From positions 806,001-870,000 of the forward strand of contig NZ_SJSC01000001.1 of assembly GCF_004352855.1 (NCBI RefSeq): DNA of 64,000 nucleotides. The letters run 5' to 3'. Positions 27,613 to 36,370 of this stretch are shown piece by piece. The notes beneath the pieces were generated by a model, which was not told the origin of the DNA, searched no databases, and saw nothing but the letters and a program-made list of their open reading frames with translations. How positions within the stretch are numbered: the stretch's first letter is position 1; each line of letters opens with the position of its first letter. A program made the translations under genes and the position numbers. This DNA comes from Marinomonas sp. KMM3893. Its GTDB lineage: Bacteria; Pseudomonadota; Gammaproteobacteria; Pseudomonadales; Marinomonadaceae.

Positions 27613-29781
27613 ATGTGGTACTTTTCCTCACCGGAATGGGCGAACAAGATCGCCCTGCAAACGTCCCATCAAACACTGACGTACCAGGCTCTCGCTGAAG
27701 CAGTAACCGCTCGCCAAAATTGGCTCAAGGCACAGCAAGTAACGCGCGTCGCTATCGACATGGACAACAGCATAGAATGGGTCTTATTTGACCTAGCGTG
27801 TCAGCAGGCGAATATCTGCTGCGTGCCGGTACCAGGCTTCTTCAGTGACACCCAAACCACGCATCTGGTTACACAAAGTGGCATTGAATTATTGCTCACT
27901 GAGAGCAATAACAACAGCGAACAGAAGGACACAAGAGCGTCGCCATTCGCAGGTATTAATGCCGTGCGCTTTCCTGTCACACAAACACCGCAGATACCAG
28001 AAGGCACTCATAAAATCACCTTCACCTCAGGCACCACAGGAAACCCTAAAGGTGTTTGTTTAAGCGCAGAGTCGCAACAAAACGTTGCCCGCTCTCTGGT
28101 CGATGCCGTAGACATAAAACACGTCCGCCATCTTAGCCTCTTACCGTTAGCAACCTTATTAGAAAACATCGCTGGGGTTTACGCTCCCTTAATGGTTGGG
28201 GGCACCATTCTATTGGCCAGCCAAACCGAACGCGGATTTAGTGGCAGTCGCTTAACGGACCCAAAGCGCCTACTCATGCTGATTAATGAACAGCAACCTA
28301 ACAGTCTAATACTGGTTCCTGAACTATTATCTCTGTTTGTCGGCGCCTGCGCCCAAGGTTGGCAACCACCGCAATCCCTCCAATTTATTGCCGTTGGCGG
28401 CGGTAAAGTGGCAGCAGGGTTGCTGCAAAAAGCCCGCGCTTTAGGCTTACCGGTTTATCAAGGCTATGGCTTATCGGAGTGCGCTTCTGTGGTGGCGCTC
28501 AACACCAAAAAATCAGAACAGATTAGCGCCGCTGGCAAGACACTCCCGCACAACCAAGTACACATTGAAGACGATGAACTGGTGATCAAGGGAAACCTCT
28601 TTTTAGGCTACCTTAACCAACCCGAAAGCTTCTATCCAAGCGCTGTCTATACGGGGGATTTAGTCACTCTAGAAAACGGTTTTTTAACCATAGAGGGTCG
28701 CCGTAAAAACGTATTAATCAATTCCTTTGGTAGAAATATTTCACCGGAATGGGTCGAAGCCGAATTGATGGCCAGCGGTCATTTTCGCGAGGTGCTGGTT
28801 GCTGGGGATGCGCAACCGCATTGCGTGGCATTGCTCACCCCACTGCAAAAAAACGCCAGCCAACAGCAGATTGCCGCCGTGGTTGACCAAGTCAATATTA
28901 GGCTACCCGATTACGCTCAAATAGGTGGCTGGATCACACTAGAGCAGCCATTAGTCAGCGTTCCTGGCCTTGTCACAGCCACCGGAAAGCCCGTTCGAGA
29001 ACGCATTTTTAACCACTTTAAGGCATCGCTCGAAAATCTTTATTCCCTTGAAAATAAAGAAAACTTTCGAGTTTTACTAGAGCAGCAAAGACAAGAGAGA
29101 AACAAGCCAATGTCACTTTATCAACGTTTGCAAAACGAAACCCAAGCCGAGCGCCAATACTTAGTCACCTCTGCGATTATTCAACGCTGCTTCCACGGCA
29201 AAATAACATTGGATAATTACTTAGATTTTCTAAGCCAAGCCTACCACCACGTTAAGCACACCGTGCCATTATTAATGGCCACAGGCAGCCGACTACCGGA
29301 TGAAAAAGAATGGTTGCGCGAGGCCCTAGGCGAATACATTGAAGAAGAAATGGGCCATCAGGAATGGATACTCAATGACATAGCCGCGGCTGGCGGTGAT
29401 AAAGACGCCGTGCGCCACAGCGAACCAGGAGCGGCCGCAGAGCTAATGGTCGCTTATGCTTACGATGCCATTCAGCGTAAAAACCCTCTGCGCTTTTTTG
29501 GCATGGTGTTTGTCTTAGAAGGTACCAGTATTGCGCTGGCGGACAATGCTGCACAGCAAATCCAAGAAAAACTTAAGCTGCCAAAAGAAGCCTTTAGTTA
29601 CTTGAGTTCACACGGGGCTTTAGACCAAGAGCACATCGTTTTCTTTGAAAACCTCATGAATAAAATCACCGCTAAAGAAGAGCAAGACCAAATCATTCAC
29701 AGCGCCAAAATGTTCTTCAAATTGTACGCGAATATCTTTCGTGAAATTGATCATGAAGCAGCATCAGAACAAGCCGCTTAG
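27613..29781 (+). CDS. Adenylate-forming ligase fused to a heme-oxygenase-like diiron domain
   Basis: 722 aa fusion. Residues about 1-470 are an acyl/aryl-activating enzyme: FTSGTTGNPKG (137-147), YQGYGLSE (near 282), TGD (347-349) and the C-terminal catalytic lysine in TGKPVR (K459), all intact. Residues about 500-722 form an all-helical TenA/PqqC-like domain of the heme-oxygenase-like diiron oxidase class. Candidate iron ligands are E578/E579 and H582 (EEEMGH), E636 (FVLEGTS) and H667-x3-D671-x2-H674, the H-x3-D-x2-H pattern seen in CADD-type members. UndA, SznF and BesC show that such domains oxidise fatty acids or amino acids. Here the activated acyl group is likely the oxygenase substrate, but product and carrier are unknown. 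Confidence 0.85.
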   Translation: MWYFSSPEWANKIALQTSHQTLTYQALAEAVTARQNWLKAQQVTRVAIDMDNSIEWVLFDLACQQANICCVPVPGFFSDTQTTHLVTQSGIELLLTESNNNSEQKDTRASPFAGINAVRFPVTQTPQIPEGTHKITFTSGTTGNPKGVCLSAESQQNVARSLVDAVDIKHVRHLSLLPLATLLENIAGVYAPLMVGGTILLASQTERGFSGSRLTDPKRLLMLINEQQPNSLILVPELLSLFVGACAQGWQPPQSLQFIAVGGGKVAAGLLQKARALGLPVYQGYGLSECASVVALNTKKSEQISAAGKTLPHNQVHIEDDELVIKGNLFLGYLNQPESFYPSAVYTGDLVTLENGFLTIEGRRKNVLINSFGRNISPEWVEAELMASGHFREVLVAGDAQPHCVALLTPLQKNASQQQIAAVVDQVNIRLPDYAQIGGWITLEQPLVSVPGLVTATGKPVRERIFNHFKASLENLYSLENKENFRVLLEQQRQERNKPMSLYQRLQNETQAERQYLVTSAIIQRCFHGKITLDNYLDFLSQAYHHVKHTVPLLMATGSRLPDEKEWLREALGEYIEEEMGHQEWILNDIAAAGGDKDAVRHSEPGAAAELMVAYAYDAIQRKNPLRFFGMVFVLEGTSIALADNAAQQIQEKLKLPKEAFSYLSSHGALDQEHIVFFENLMNKITAKEEQDQIIHSAKMFFKLYANIFREIDHEAASEQAA

Positions 29782-29789
29782 GAGGTTTT

Positions 29790-30593
29790 ATGAACTGGCA
29801 ACAACAAACCTGCCTATTAACGGGCGCGACGGGAGGCATCGGCCAAGCGATCGCCCATGCCTTAGCCTCTAAAGGCGTTACTCTGATCCTGCAAGGTCGT
29901 CATGAAGAACGCTTATTAGCGTTAGCGGCGTTATTGCCCGGCGATCATCAAATACTTGTCGCTGATTTAGCAACAGCAAGCGGATTAACGGCCATCACAG
30001 AAGCGATGACGGTTACCCCTGAGTTTTCTATGTTGATTAATAATGCCGGTATCGGGCAATTTTCAGCCTTGCAATACACTTCCGCAGAAGAAGCCAATGA
30101 GGTTATCAACACCAATTTAACCGCGCCTATTTTGCTGACTCAACGCCTGCTGCCCTTACTAAACAAAGACACTGAGTCACATATTATCAATGTTGGCTCT
30201 GTCCTCGGTGGCATTGGCTTCGCAGGGCAATCTCTTTATTGCGCCAGTAAATTTGGCTTACGAGGCTTTAGCGAAGCGCTTTATAGAGAGCTGGCTGACA
30301 CCAACATTCGCGTCTCTTACTTTGCCCCAAGAGCCACTGCCACGTCGATTAACAGCCAACAGGCGATGGCGATGAATGCCCAGCTGGGTACCGCCGTCGA
30401 TACCGCTGATAAGGTAGCGAAAGCGCTTATCGACCAGTTAGAACAAGGGAAGAGCCGTCGCGTTGTCGGCTTTCCTGAGAAGTTGTTCGTTAAAATCAAT
30501 GGTGCCTTTCCATCGATTGTCGATAAAGCATTATTGAAAAAGCTCCCGGTTATTAAACGTTTTATTTTTCAAAACACAAAGGAGGCCTTATGA
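29790..30593 (+). CDS. Short-chain dehydrogenase/reductase of the diiron-oxygenase operon
   Basis: 267 aa classical SDR. TGATGGIG (residues 11-18) binds the cofactor, LQGRHEERL suggests NADP(H) preference by the arginine after strand 2, NNAGIG follows strand 4, the catalytic serine is in NVGSVLGG and the YCASK motif supplies tyrosine and lysine. It starts 8 bp after the ligase-oxygenase stop with an AGGAGG ribosome site. It overlaps the next gene by 4 bp (ATGA), so it is translationally coupled. Probable role: reducing or oxidising a carbonyl in the product of this pathway (inference). Confidence 0.9.
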   Translation: MNWQQQTCLLTGATGGIGQAIAHALASKGVTLILQGRHEERLLALAALLPGDHQILVADLATASGLTAITEAMTVTPEFSMLINNAGIGQFSALQYTSAEEANEVINTNLTAPILLTQRLLPLLNKDTESHIINVGSVLGGIGFAGQSLYCASKFGLRGFSEALYRELADTNIRVSYFAPRATATSINSQQAMAMNAQLGTAVDTADKVAKALIDQLEQGKSRRVVGFPEKLFVKINGAFPSIVDKALLKKLPVIKRFIFQNTKEAL

Positions 30594-31228
30594 AAGCCCT
30601 ACTACTAGCATTGGCAATAACAACAAGCTTTATCTCTCAAGCGTGGGCACAAGACACGACAAGTTTATTGGATATTCAACATCAATGGGCTCACATCAAT
30701 TACCAAATGACGGACAGTGACAAGCAGGTCGATGCCTTTAACGCCTTAGCGCAAAACGTAGAGAGCATGATCAAGGCCGCCCCAAATAATCCAGACAACA
30801 TGATCTGGCTTGGCATCATTCAAGCAAGCACAGCAGGCGCCAAAGGTGGCATAGGCGCTTTATCCTACGCAAAAAGCGCCAAAGCCAATCTTGAGAAAGC
30901 CATTGCCATCAACCCCAATGCATTATCGGGCAGTGCCTTAACCAGCCTCGGTGTGCTTTATCACAAAGTACCGGGGTGGCCGATTGGCTTTGGAAGCGAT
31001 AAAAAAGCCAAGAAGTTACTAAAACAAGGGGTCGAAGCCAACCCACAAGGGCTGGATGGCAACTATTTCTACGCTGACTTTTTGTACGACGATGGCGATT
31101 ATAAAGCAGCAAAACAATATCTAGAAAGTGCTGAAAAAGCCGCACCAAGACCCACTCGTCCAGTGGCAGACACTGGCCGTCACAAAGAAATTCAAGCCTT
31201 AATGGTGAAGATCAATAAAAAACTTTAA
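30590..31228 (+). CDS. Periplasmic TPR-like protein of the diiron-oxygenase operon
   Basis: 212 aa. A Sec signal peptide (MKALLLALAITTSFISQAWA) with an AWA-Q cleavage site sends it to the periplasm. The mature chain is helical with TPR-like repeats: AKANLEKAIAINPNALSGSA, AKKLLKQGVEANPQGLDGNY and AAKQYLESAEKAAPRP. Such repeats mediate protein contacts. An AAGGAGG ribosome site and a 4-bp overlap with the SDR gene place it in the same operon, hinting that the pathway's product or a partner acts in the envelope. No enzyme motif was seen. Confidence 0.78.
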   Translation: MKALLLALAITTSFISQAWAQDTTSLLDIQHQWAHINYQMTDSDKQVDAFNALAQNVESMIKAAPNNPDNMIWLGIIQASTAGAKGGIGALSYAKSAKANLEKAIAINPNALSGSALTSLGVLYHKVPGWPIGFGSDKKAKKLLKQGVEANPQGLDGNYFYADFLYDDGDYKAAKQYLESAEKAAPRPTRPVADTGRHKEIQALMVKINKKL

Positions 31229-31274
31229 AACGGCAAATTCTCATCGCTAACCTCGGTTAGTAATGGCCATCAAC

Positions 31275-31313
31275 AGAACCTCAAAAGTAGGACAACCTAC
31301 TGTTTGAGGTTCT
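31275..31313. terminator. Hairpin between the operon end and the MFS gene
   Basis: AGAACCTCAAA plus AGTAGG pair with CCTACT and TTTGAGGTTCT around ACAA, with one bulged G. It lies between convergent genes and overlaps the last codons of the MFS gene. Followed by TCTCTGCC rather than a long T run. Confidence 0.6.
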
Positions 31314-32511
31314 TCTCTGCCTGGGTAAGCGATGCAATGTGACGTAAAATATAGACGATCACAATAAAAGCAGCCGCACCGAAAAAGGCACCAGCAGCAC
31401 CAACGCTTTGAATGTTAACCAGCTGAATGACTTGATTACCGATTAACGCACCTGCCCCAATACCTAGATTAATAATCCCTGAAAACAATGACATAATAAT
31501 GTCGGAAGCATTCGCATCGACATTAAAAACACGCACTTGAGCTGATAACGTGACCGTCATCAGTGCCGCCCCCCAAAAGAGAATCACCAACACCATAAAA
31601 GTACTATCGTGAGCGGCCGAATACAGAAGAGCGGTCGACGCTGTCACAATCAAGGTACTCGCCACAATCAACTGAGCATTGGCTCGTTCGCCAAAGTAGC
31701 CGAATATCACACTGCCTAAAATGCCAGCACCACCAAACAACAACAGAATCAGTGTGGTAAAACCAGCACTGTTGTCTCCAACATTGGCTAAGAAAGGTTC
31801 AATATAGCTGTACGCCGTGTAATGGGCGGTAAACACCAGAAAAATGAAGAAGTACAAGAAAATCAAAACAGGGTTCTTCATCAGCTCAGAAACCTTGCTC
31901 AAGGTGCCCGAAAACAGACTAGGTAAGCTAGGCAGCAAGCGCATGAGCGCAATGGTAATGCCCAAAGACGCGACACCAATCACGGCAAATGTCGTTCGCC
32001 AACCTAATGACTCGCCAATCAAACGTCCTAATGGTACGCCTAACACCATAGCCAAGCCTGTTCCCGTCGCTAAGATACTTAACGCCAGATTCTTTTTCCC
32101 CCACGGCGCGACACGAATCGCAATCGACGCGGTGATAGACCAAAACACAGCATGGGCAAGCGCAATCCCAATACGGCTCACCAGTAACACCTCAAAACTC
32201 CAAGCCACTACGGATAAGGCGTGACTTATCACAAACAGCGCGAAGCTACACAACAATAAGGTTTTGCGGTTCATCTTGCCTGTCAATAACATTAAAGGCA
32301 GCGACATTAAGGCCACAATCCATGCATACACGGTGAGCATCCAGCCAGCATGGGCCGGCGAGATATGAAAATCGTTGGCAATCGAAGACAACAACCCCAC
32401 CGGCACAAACTCAGTGGTATTCACAATAAAAGCGGCAACACCCATCAGAATAACGCGAAGGTATTGAGTCCGGGTTGAGGTGTTATCAAGCGTAGAAGAG
32501 TCCAAGTTCAT
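31297..32511 (-). CDS. MFS sugar/metabolite efflux transporter (SotB-like)
   Basis: 404 aa with 12 membrane helices of the DHA1 drug/proton antiporter family. The TM1 segment FIVNTTEFVPVGLLSSIA and the GWMLTVYAWIVALMSLPLML region match SotB/YdeA-type exporters, which remove arabinose, IPTG and other sugars; LTGKMNRK is the conserved loop 2-3 motif A. The ATG at 32511 follows an AGG box; a TTG four codons upstream was rejected. Substrate in this organism is unknown. Confidence 0.82.
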   Translation of the reverse strand: MNLDSSTLDNTSTRTQYLRVILMGVAAFIVNTTEFVPVGLLSSIANDFHISPAHAGWMLTVYAWIVALMSLPLMLLTGKMNRKTLLLCSFALFVISHALSVVAWSFEVLLVSRIGIALAHAVFWSITASIAIRVAPWGKKNLALSILATGTGLAMVLGVPLGRLIGESLGWRTTFAVIGVASLGITIALMRLLPSLPSLFSGTLSKVSELMKNPVLIFLYFFIFLVFTAHYTAYSYIEPFLANVGDNSAGFTTLILLLFGGAGILGSVIFGYFGERANAQLIVASTLIVTASTALLYSAAHDSTFMVLVILFWGAALMTVTLSAQVRVFNVDANASDIIMSLFSGIINLGIGAGALIGNQVIQLVNIQSVGAAGAFFGAAAFIVIVYILRHIASLTQAEKNLKQ

Positions 32512-32647
32512 TTTGACCTGCAAAATAGTAGAAGGAAATTTACTGTCCGTTGTTACACAAAAACAGAAGTATGAAATACGTTTGTTTCAGCCAATAGAAA
32601 GACACGCACCTTGCTAGGCAAAGCGCTCTGACTTAGAAGTGTTTTTA

Positions 32648-33628
32648 TTAGGAGGCGTTGTTATTTTTTGCTGCCAGCTTATTAGCCAACACTGCACAAA
32701 TGAATATTTGTAACGGATGATAAATCATAATGGGCAATAACAACATCCCTAGCATAGGGCTAGCGCCAAAGATTACTTTTGCCATAGGTACACCAGCTGC
32801 CAGTGTTTTTTTAGTACCACAAAACAGTGCCGCGGCTTGATCCTCTGGGGAAAAGCCCAACCCCTTCGAGAGGCTCATCAACAACACAATCATCAGCAAC
32901 AAAATCACCGTACACAAGACGATAACAGTGAATAACGTCATAACATCAAAGTCGTGCCAAACACCCCGCACCACAGAGTCACAAAAGGCGTTATAGACAA
33001 TCAGCAGAATGACCAGTTTATCCAGTTTGCTAGTGACGCTTTTATATTGGCGTAACCACTCCCCAATAAAAGGTCTTATCACCTGCCCTATCACCATCGG
33101 CAGCAGTAACAAGGCGGCAATATGCCCCACTGTATCGCCAAGATCGACATGCCCGCCGCTCATTCCCATAAAAAGCTGAACGAATAACGGCGTCAGAAAT
33201 ATCCCTAACACACTGGACAGTGAAGCATTAAAAATCGCACCGGGGACATTTCCCCCCGCAATGGCGGTCATGGCCACTGACGAAGAAATTGTGCTCGGTA
33301 GAATCAATAAAAAACAAAAACCGAACGCCAGCGCTTGTGGTAAAAATTGCTCAAACCACTGACCAAGCAGTATCCAGATAAGCGGGTACACAGCAAAGGT
33401 CGCAAGTTGAATAAACACATGCAAACGCCAACTGCCTAAGCCTTTGCGGACTTCTCGTGGAGAAAGGTTGACTCCATGCAGGAAGAACACCAGAGCAATG
33501 CCCCATTGCGTTACTTGATCCAATCGCAAGAGCCCATGGCTGGCACCCGCATTAGGCCATATAACCGACAGCCCAATAGCGGCCAACATCCCTACTAGAA
33601 ACCATTCTTTTTTAAGCAAGCTGAACAA
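32648..33628 (-). CDS. Bile acid:sodium symporter-like transporter (SBF-like)
   Basis: 326 aa with about ten membrane segments. The family marks LVFFLHGVNLSPREVRKGL, LPSTISSSVAMTAIAGGN and FCGTKKTLAAGVPMAKVIF identify the SBF-like branch (YfeH-type). The branch is predicted to carry organic anions with sodium; the physiological substrate is unknown. The start is TTG, chosen because GGAAGGGATC precedes it at good spacing and the N-terminus MFSLLKKEWF fits the family. No operon partner on the same strand within 130 bp except the downstream MFS gene. Confidence 0.83.
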   Translation of the reverse strand: MFSLLKKEWFLVGMLAAIGLSVIWPNAGASHGLLRLDQVTQWGIALVFFLHGVNLSPREVRKGLGSWRLHVFIQLATFAVYPLIWILLGQWFEQFLPQALAFGFCFLLILPSTISSSVAMTAIAGGNVPGAIFNASLSSVLGIFLTPLFVQLFMGMSGGHVDLGDTVGHIAALLLLPMVIGQVIRPFIGEWLRQYKSVTSKLDKLVILLIVYNAFCDSVVRGVWHDFDVMTLFTVIVLCTVILLLMIVLLMSLSKGLGFSPEDQAAALFCGTKKTLAAGVPMAKVIFGASPMLGMLLLPIMIYHPLQIFICAVLANKLAAKNNNAS

Positions 33629-33762
33629 GCTGATCCCTTCCTTCCTTCCTACCTATCTATGACGCATTAATATTAAGGTGTGTATTGTCCACCGTTGACA
33701 CCAAAACAAAAGCCCATAATAGGGATCTATCTGTGATTCTCTGTGCCTAGGTTCGTGATGTT

Positions 33763-34761
33763 TTACAGTGCGCAAGTAATCGCGCCTGTGATGCGTTTTT
33801 CCCAGTTTTTCAGTGTCACTGAACGGTAATTATTCATTTTCTCGTCAGACACAAAATTTGTAATACCGACATGGTCTAATAAAGCGGTCATCGCAGACTC
33901 TGCCGCACGAATAGCGCCATCGTCACATTTTAAAGCAATGCCAAGTTTCAATTCAGGAATCGCCGCCACATACACGCCTTCTGCGCCTAGTTTCAAAAAT
34001 ACCCGCTGTTGCAGAAGCGTCATCATATCGGTGCAATAACGCTCTGTGCCCGCCACCATGAAGGGGTGTTTAACGACGGCATTGTATAGGCTTTTACAGG
34101 CAAGTTGGCGCTCTGGTGCCAGCCCCTGAGGACAAGAAAATTTGGCAAATGCCAACGCGAGATTGGTCAGCGGCATCGCCCAAGTAGGCGCTGAGCAGCC
34201 ATCTGGCGACCAAGGTGCGGTGCTGTAATCGTACTCACACATCTGAGCCATGGTAGAGGCGATTTTTTGTTGAACAGGATGATCAACCTCAATATAACCA
34301 CGAGGCGACGAGCCTAACAGTTTGGCTAAACCAAGCATTCCGGCGTGTTTACCTGAGCAGTTATTGTGTAATTGAGTTGGCGTTTTTCCTTCGCCCGCCA
34401 GTTGATAACTGGTTTCGGCGCGCATAGGCCAATGGCACCCACATTCAAAGTCGGTTTCAGACAGTGCCAATTTATCCAACATGCTCTGCACGGTTGCCAC
34501 GTGTTTCGGCTCACCGCTATGAGACGCACAACAAATCGCGATCTCCTCGTCATCAAAAGCAAATTGTTTAGCGCCCCCCATTTCAATAAAAGCCAAGGCT
34601 TGCATGGCTTTAATGGCGCTACGCGGATAAACCAATGAGTCCACGTCCCCCCACGATTCCACTACTTCGCCAGTGCTTGAAACAATAACCGCCTTAATAC
34701 TGTGTTCGCTTTCAACAATACCGCCACGGGTGACTTGAACGGAAAGAGAATCGTGCTGCAT
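33763..34761 (-). CDS. L-asparaginase II family protein
   Basis: 332 aa of the Rhizobium etli type asparaginase family (PF06089), unrelated to E. coli AnsA/AnsB. Marks are VTRGGIVESEH at the N-terminus, VYPRSAIKAMQALAFIE, CCASHSGEPKHV, HNNCSGKHAGMLGL and PDGCSAPTWAMPL, matching the serine, lysine and cysteine-rich active-site blocks. Hydrolyses asparagine to aspartate and ammonia. No signal peptide, so it is cytoplasmic. The ATG at 34761 has a perfect AAGGAG site; the frame is open 11 codons upstream. It follows the AlaDH-family gene on the same strand after 186 bp containing a strong hairpin. Confidence 0.88.
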   Translation of the reverse strand: MQHDSLSVQVTRGGIVESEHSIKAVIVSSTGEVVESWGDVDSLVYPRSAIKAMQALAFIEMGGAKQFAFDDEEIAICCASHSGEPKHVATVQSMLDKLALSETDFECGCHWPMRAETSYQLAGEGKTPTQLHNNCSGKHAGMLGLAKLLGSSPRGYIEVDHPVQQKIASTMAQMCEYDYSTAPWSPDGCSAPTWAMPLTNLALAFAKFSCPQGLAPERQLACKSLYNAVVKHPFMVAGTERYCTDMMTLLQQRVFLKLGAEGVYVAAIPELKLGIALKCDDGAIRAAESAMTALLDHVGITNFVSDEKMNNYRSVTLKNWEKRITGAITCAL

Positions 34762-34878
34762 GCTAAACTCCTTGTCTGAAAATAACGTGGCCAACAGACT
34801 AAAAGGAAGTCACTTTTACCACAAGGAAAAACAACAATGATAATAGACAGGCTTGGTACATCATGTGTTGGCACCACA

Positions 34879-34916
34879 GCAAAGGGCGTACAAAACTTAA
34901 TCTGTACGCCCTTTGC
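34879..34916. repeat. 14-bp perfect hairpin between the dehydrogenase and asparaginase genes
   Basis: GCAAAGGGCGTACA pairs with TGTACGCCCTTTGC around a ten-base loop. It follows the dehydrogenase stop by about 30 bp. No T run follows on the minus strand, so it may terminate weakly or stabilise the transcript. Confidence 0.55.
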
Positions 34917-34947
34917 ATTATCTTTCAATAAGTAACTTTATAAGAAA

Positions 34948-36093
34948 CTAGTTTAAAGCAATATAAGGGGGTGTTAGCCCTCTATGCTGGAAGGATAAAA
35001 TAAGTGGGTTTTTCACAATGCCTTTGTCGATATTAATTGCCCGACGAATCGTTTCATTATTCTGCCAATCATCACGCCCAGCCAAGACACATTCTAAGTA
35101 CACAACCAAAGCGGCCGAAATAGAACGGGTTGCACTTTCCCAAAGATAACTCGGCGTATGATCCACCGCATAATAATCTACGCCATGACAACGAAGCAGT
35201 GGCTCTTGAAAGGTCGTTGGCTTAGCAAAGAAAAAACCCATACCTTCGTCACAACTTACATCAATAATCAAACTGTTAGTCTTCAAGGTAGATGCCTCAG
35301 ATTCGATAACGAAATTCGTAGGGTGATCGGTTTCTTGGAAAGTACCATTCACAATAATATCCGCTTCCCCCAGCAAGTCCGCTAACGGGCGAATGGCGCC
35401 ATCGTGTTCAACCACCACCATACGCGCTTCTCCTGCATGACCTGCACGGACTTTTACGTAATGACAATCCAATACTTCTTCACGAACCTCATGATCAGGA
35501 CGCTGTATGCATATGGTGATATCACGAAATCCATGGGCTTTAAGAGCATAAATGGCGCCTCGACTTACGGCACCAAAACTAAAGATAATGACTTTACGCT
35601 GATTGCCATAATGACCATCAATACCTTTTAGTTGTAAGGCATGAATTACGGCACAGTAGCCGGCCATCTCATTGTTTTTATAAAAAGTGTGGCGCCCTAC
35701 TTGTCCACTTGGAGACCAAACAAACATATCTTCAAAAGCAATGAGTGTCTGTTTACGATCTAAAGCGGCCTGGGTAATATCTTGTTGCTGCACACAATGT
35801 ACGTACCCCCACAAGATGCCACCTTCGCGCAATTCTTCTAAATCGGCTAGCACAGGTTTAGCAATAATCACGCAGCCAATGTCAGCTAAAATCTCATGCC
35901 GAGTCGCTACTCCACCTGTCTGCGCTGCTATCTCGGCATCGCTTATATTAAACGCCGCACCATAACCTTCTTCAAAAATAAGCCGTTGGCGAACAGATAA
36001 GGGAATACGAAGTAGGTGCTCTGGGTGTATTGGATAACGTCGCTCATCTTCTTTTCTAGAAGTACCAATAACGCCGAATGTTAATTGACTCAT
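34948..36093 (-). CDS. AlaDH/PNT family dehydrogenase, N5-(carboxyethyl)ornithine synthase-like
   Basis: 381 aa. The N-terminal AlaDH/PNT substrate domain has FGVIGTSRKEDERRYPIHPEHL and FEEGYGAAFNIS; the NAD(P)-binding half contains VIIFSFGAVSRGAIYALKAHG. The pattern RRYPIHP and VDHTPSYLWESATR near the C-terminus fit the N5-(carboxyethyl)ornithine synthase group, which reductively joins pyruvate to ornithine or lysine side chains. A plain alanine or saccharopine dehydrogenase relative cannot be excluded. An AAGGAC ribosome site precedes the ATG. Asparaginase lies downstream on the same strand. Confidence 0.78.
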   Translation of the reverse strand: MSQLTFGVIGTSRKEDERRYPIHPEHLLRIPLSVRQRLIFEEGYGAAFNISDAEIAAQTGGVATRHEILADIGCVIIAKPVLADLEELREGGILWGYVHCVQQQDITQAALDRKQTLIAFEDMFVWSPSGQVGRHTFYKNNEMAGYCAVIHALQLKGIDGHYGNQRKVIIFSFGAVSRGAIYALKAHGFRDITICIQRPDHEVREEVLDCHYVKVRAGHAGEARMVVVEHDGAIRPLADLLGEADIIVNGTFQETDHPTNFVIESEASTLKTNSLIIDVSCDEGMGFFFAKPTTFQEPLLRCHGVDYYAVDHTPSYLWESATRSISAALVVYLECVLAGRDDWQNNETIRRAINIDKGIVKNPLILSFQHRGLTPPYIALN

Positions 36094-36370
36094 ACCATGT
36101 CCTTTTATATGTAAATAAACTGGATTGAGCTCACAAACGCGTGATCAGCCACGCCAATAAACTGGTTATTACTAAACGCATTGTCGGAAGAGGAACTGAA
36201 AAAAGAAGCCGTAAATAAAGGAGAAGGGGCTTAGCTTGCCAAAGGCTAATAGATCAGAGCAGCGACGTGACGACTGTAACACTAAACCAGCACAATAACC
36301 GGAGAATAATAAAAACAGAGAAATGGAGCCGCAACAGTCTCTGCTCAAACGCCGCCATCAAACAGACCAA

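Noticed and set aside
34840..34856. Partial Fur-like ATGATAATAG in the asparaginase upstream region
   Set aside because: Only one half site is present, with no inverted partner.
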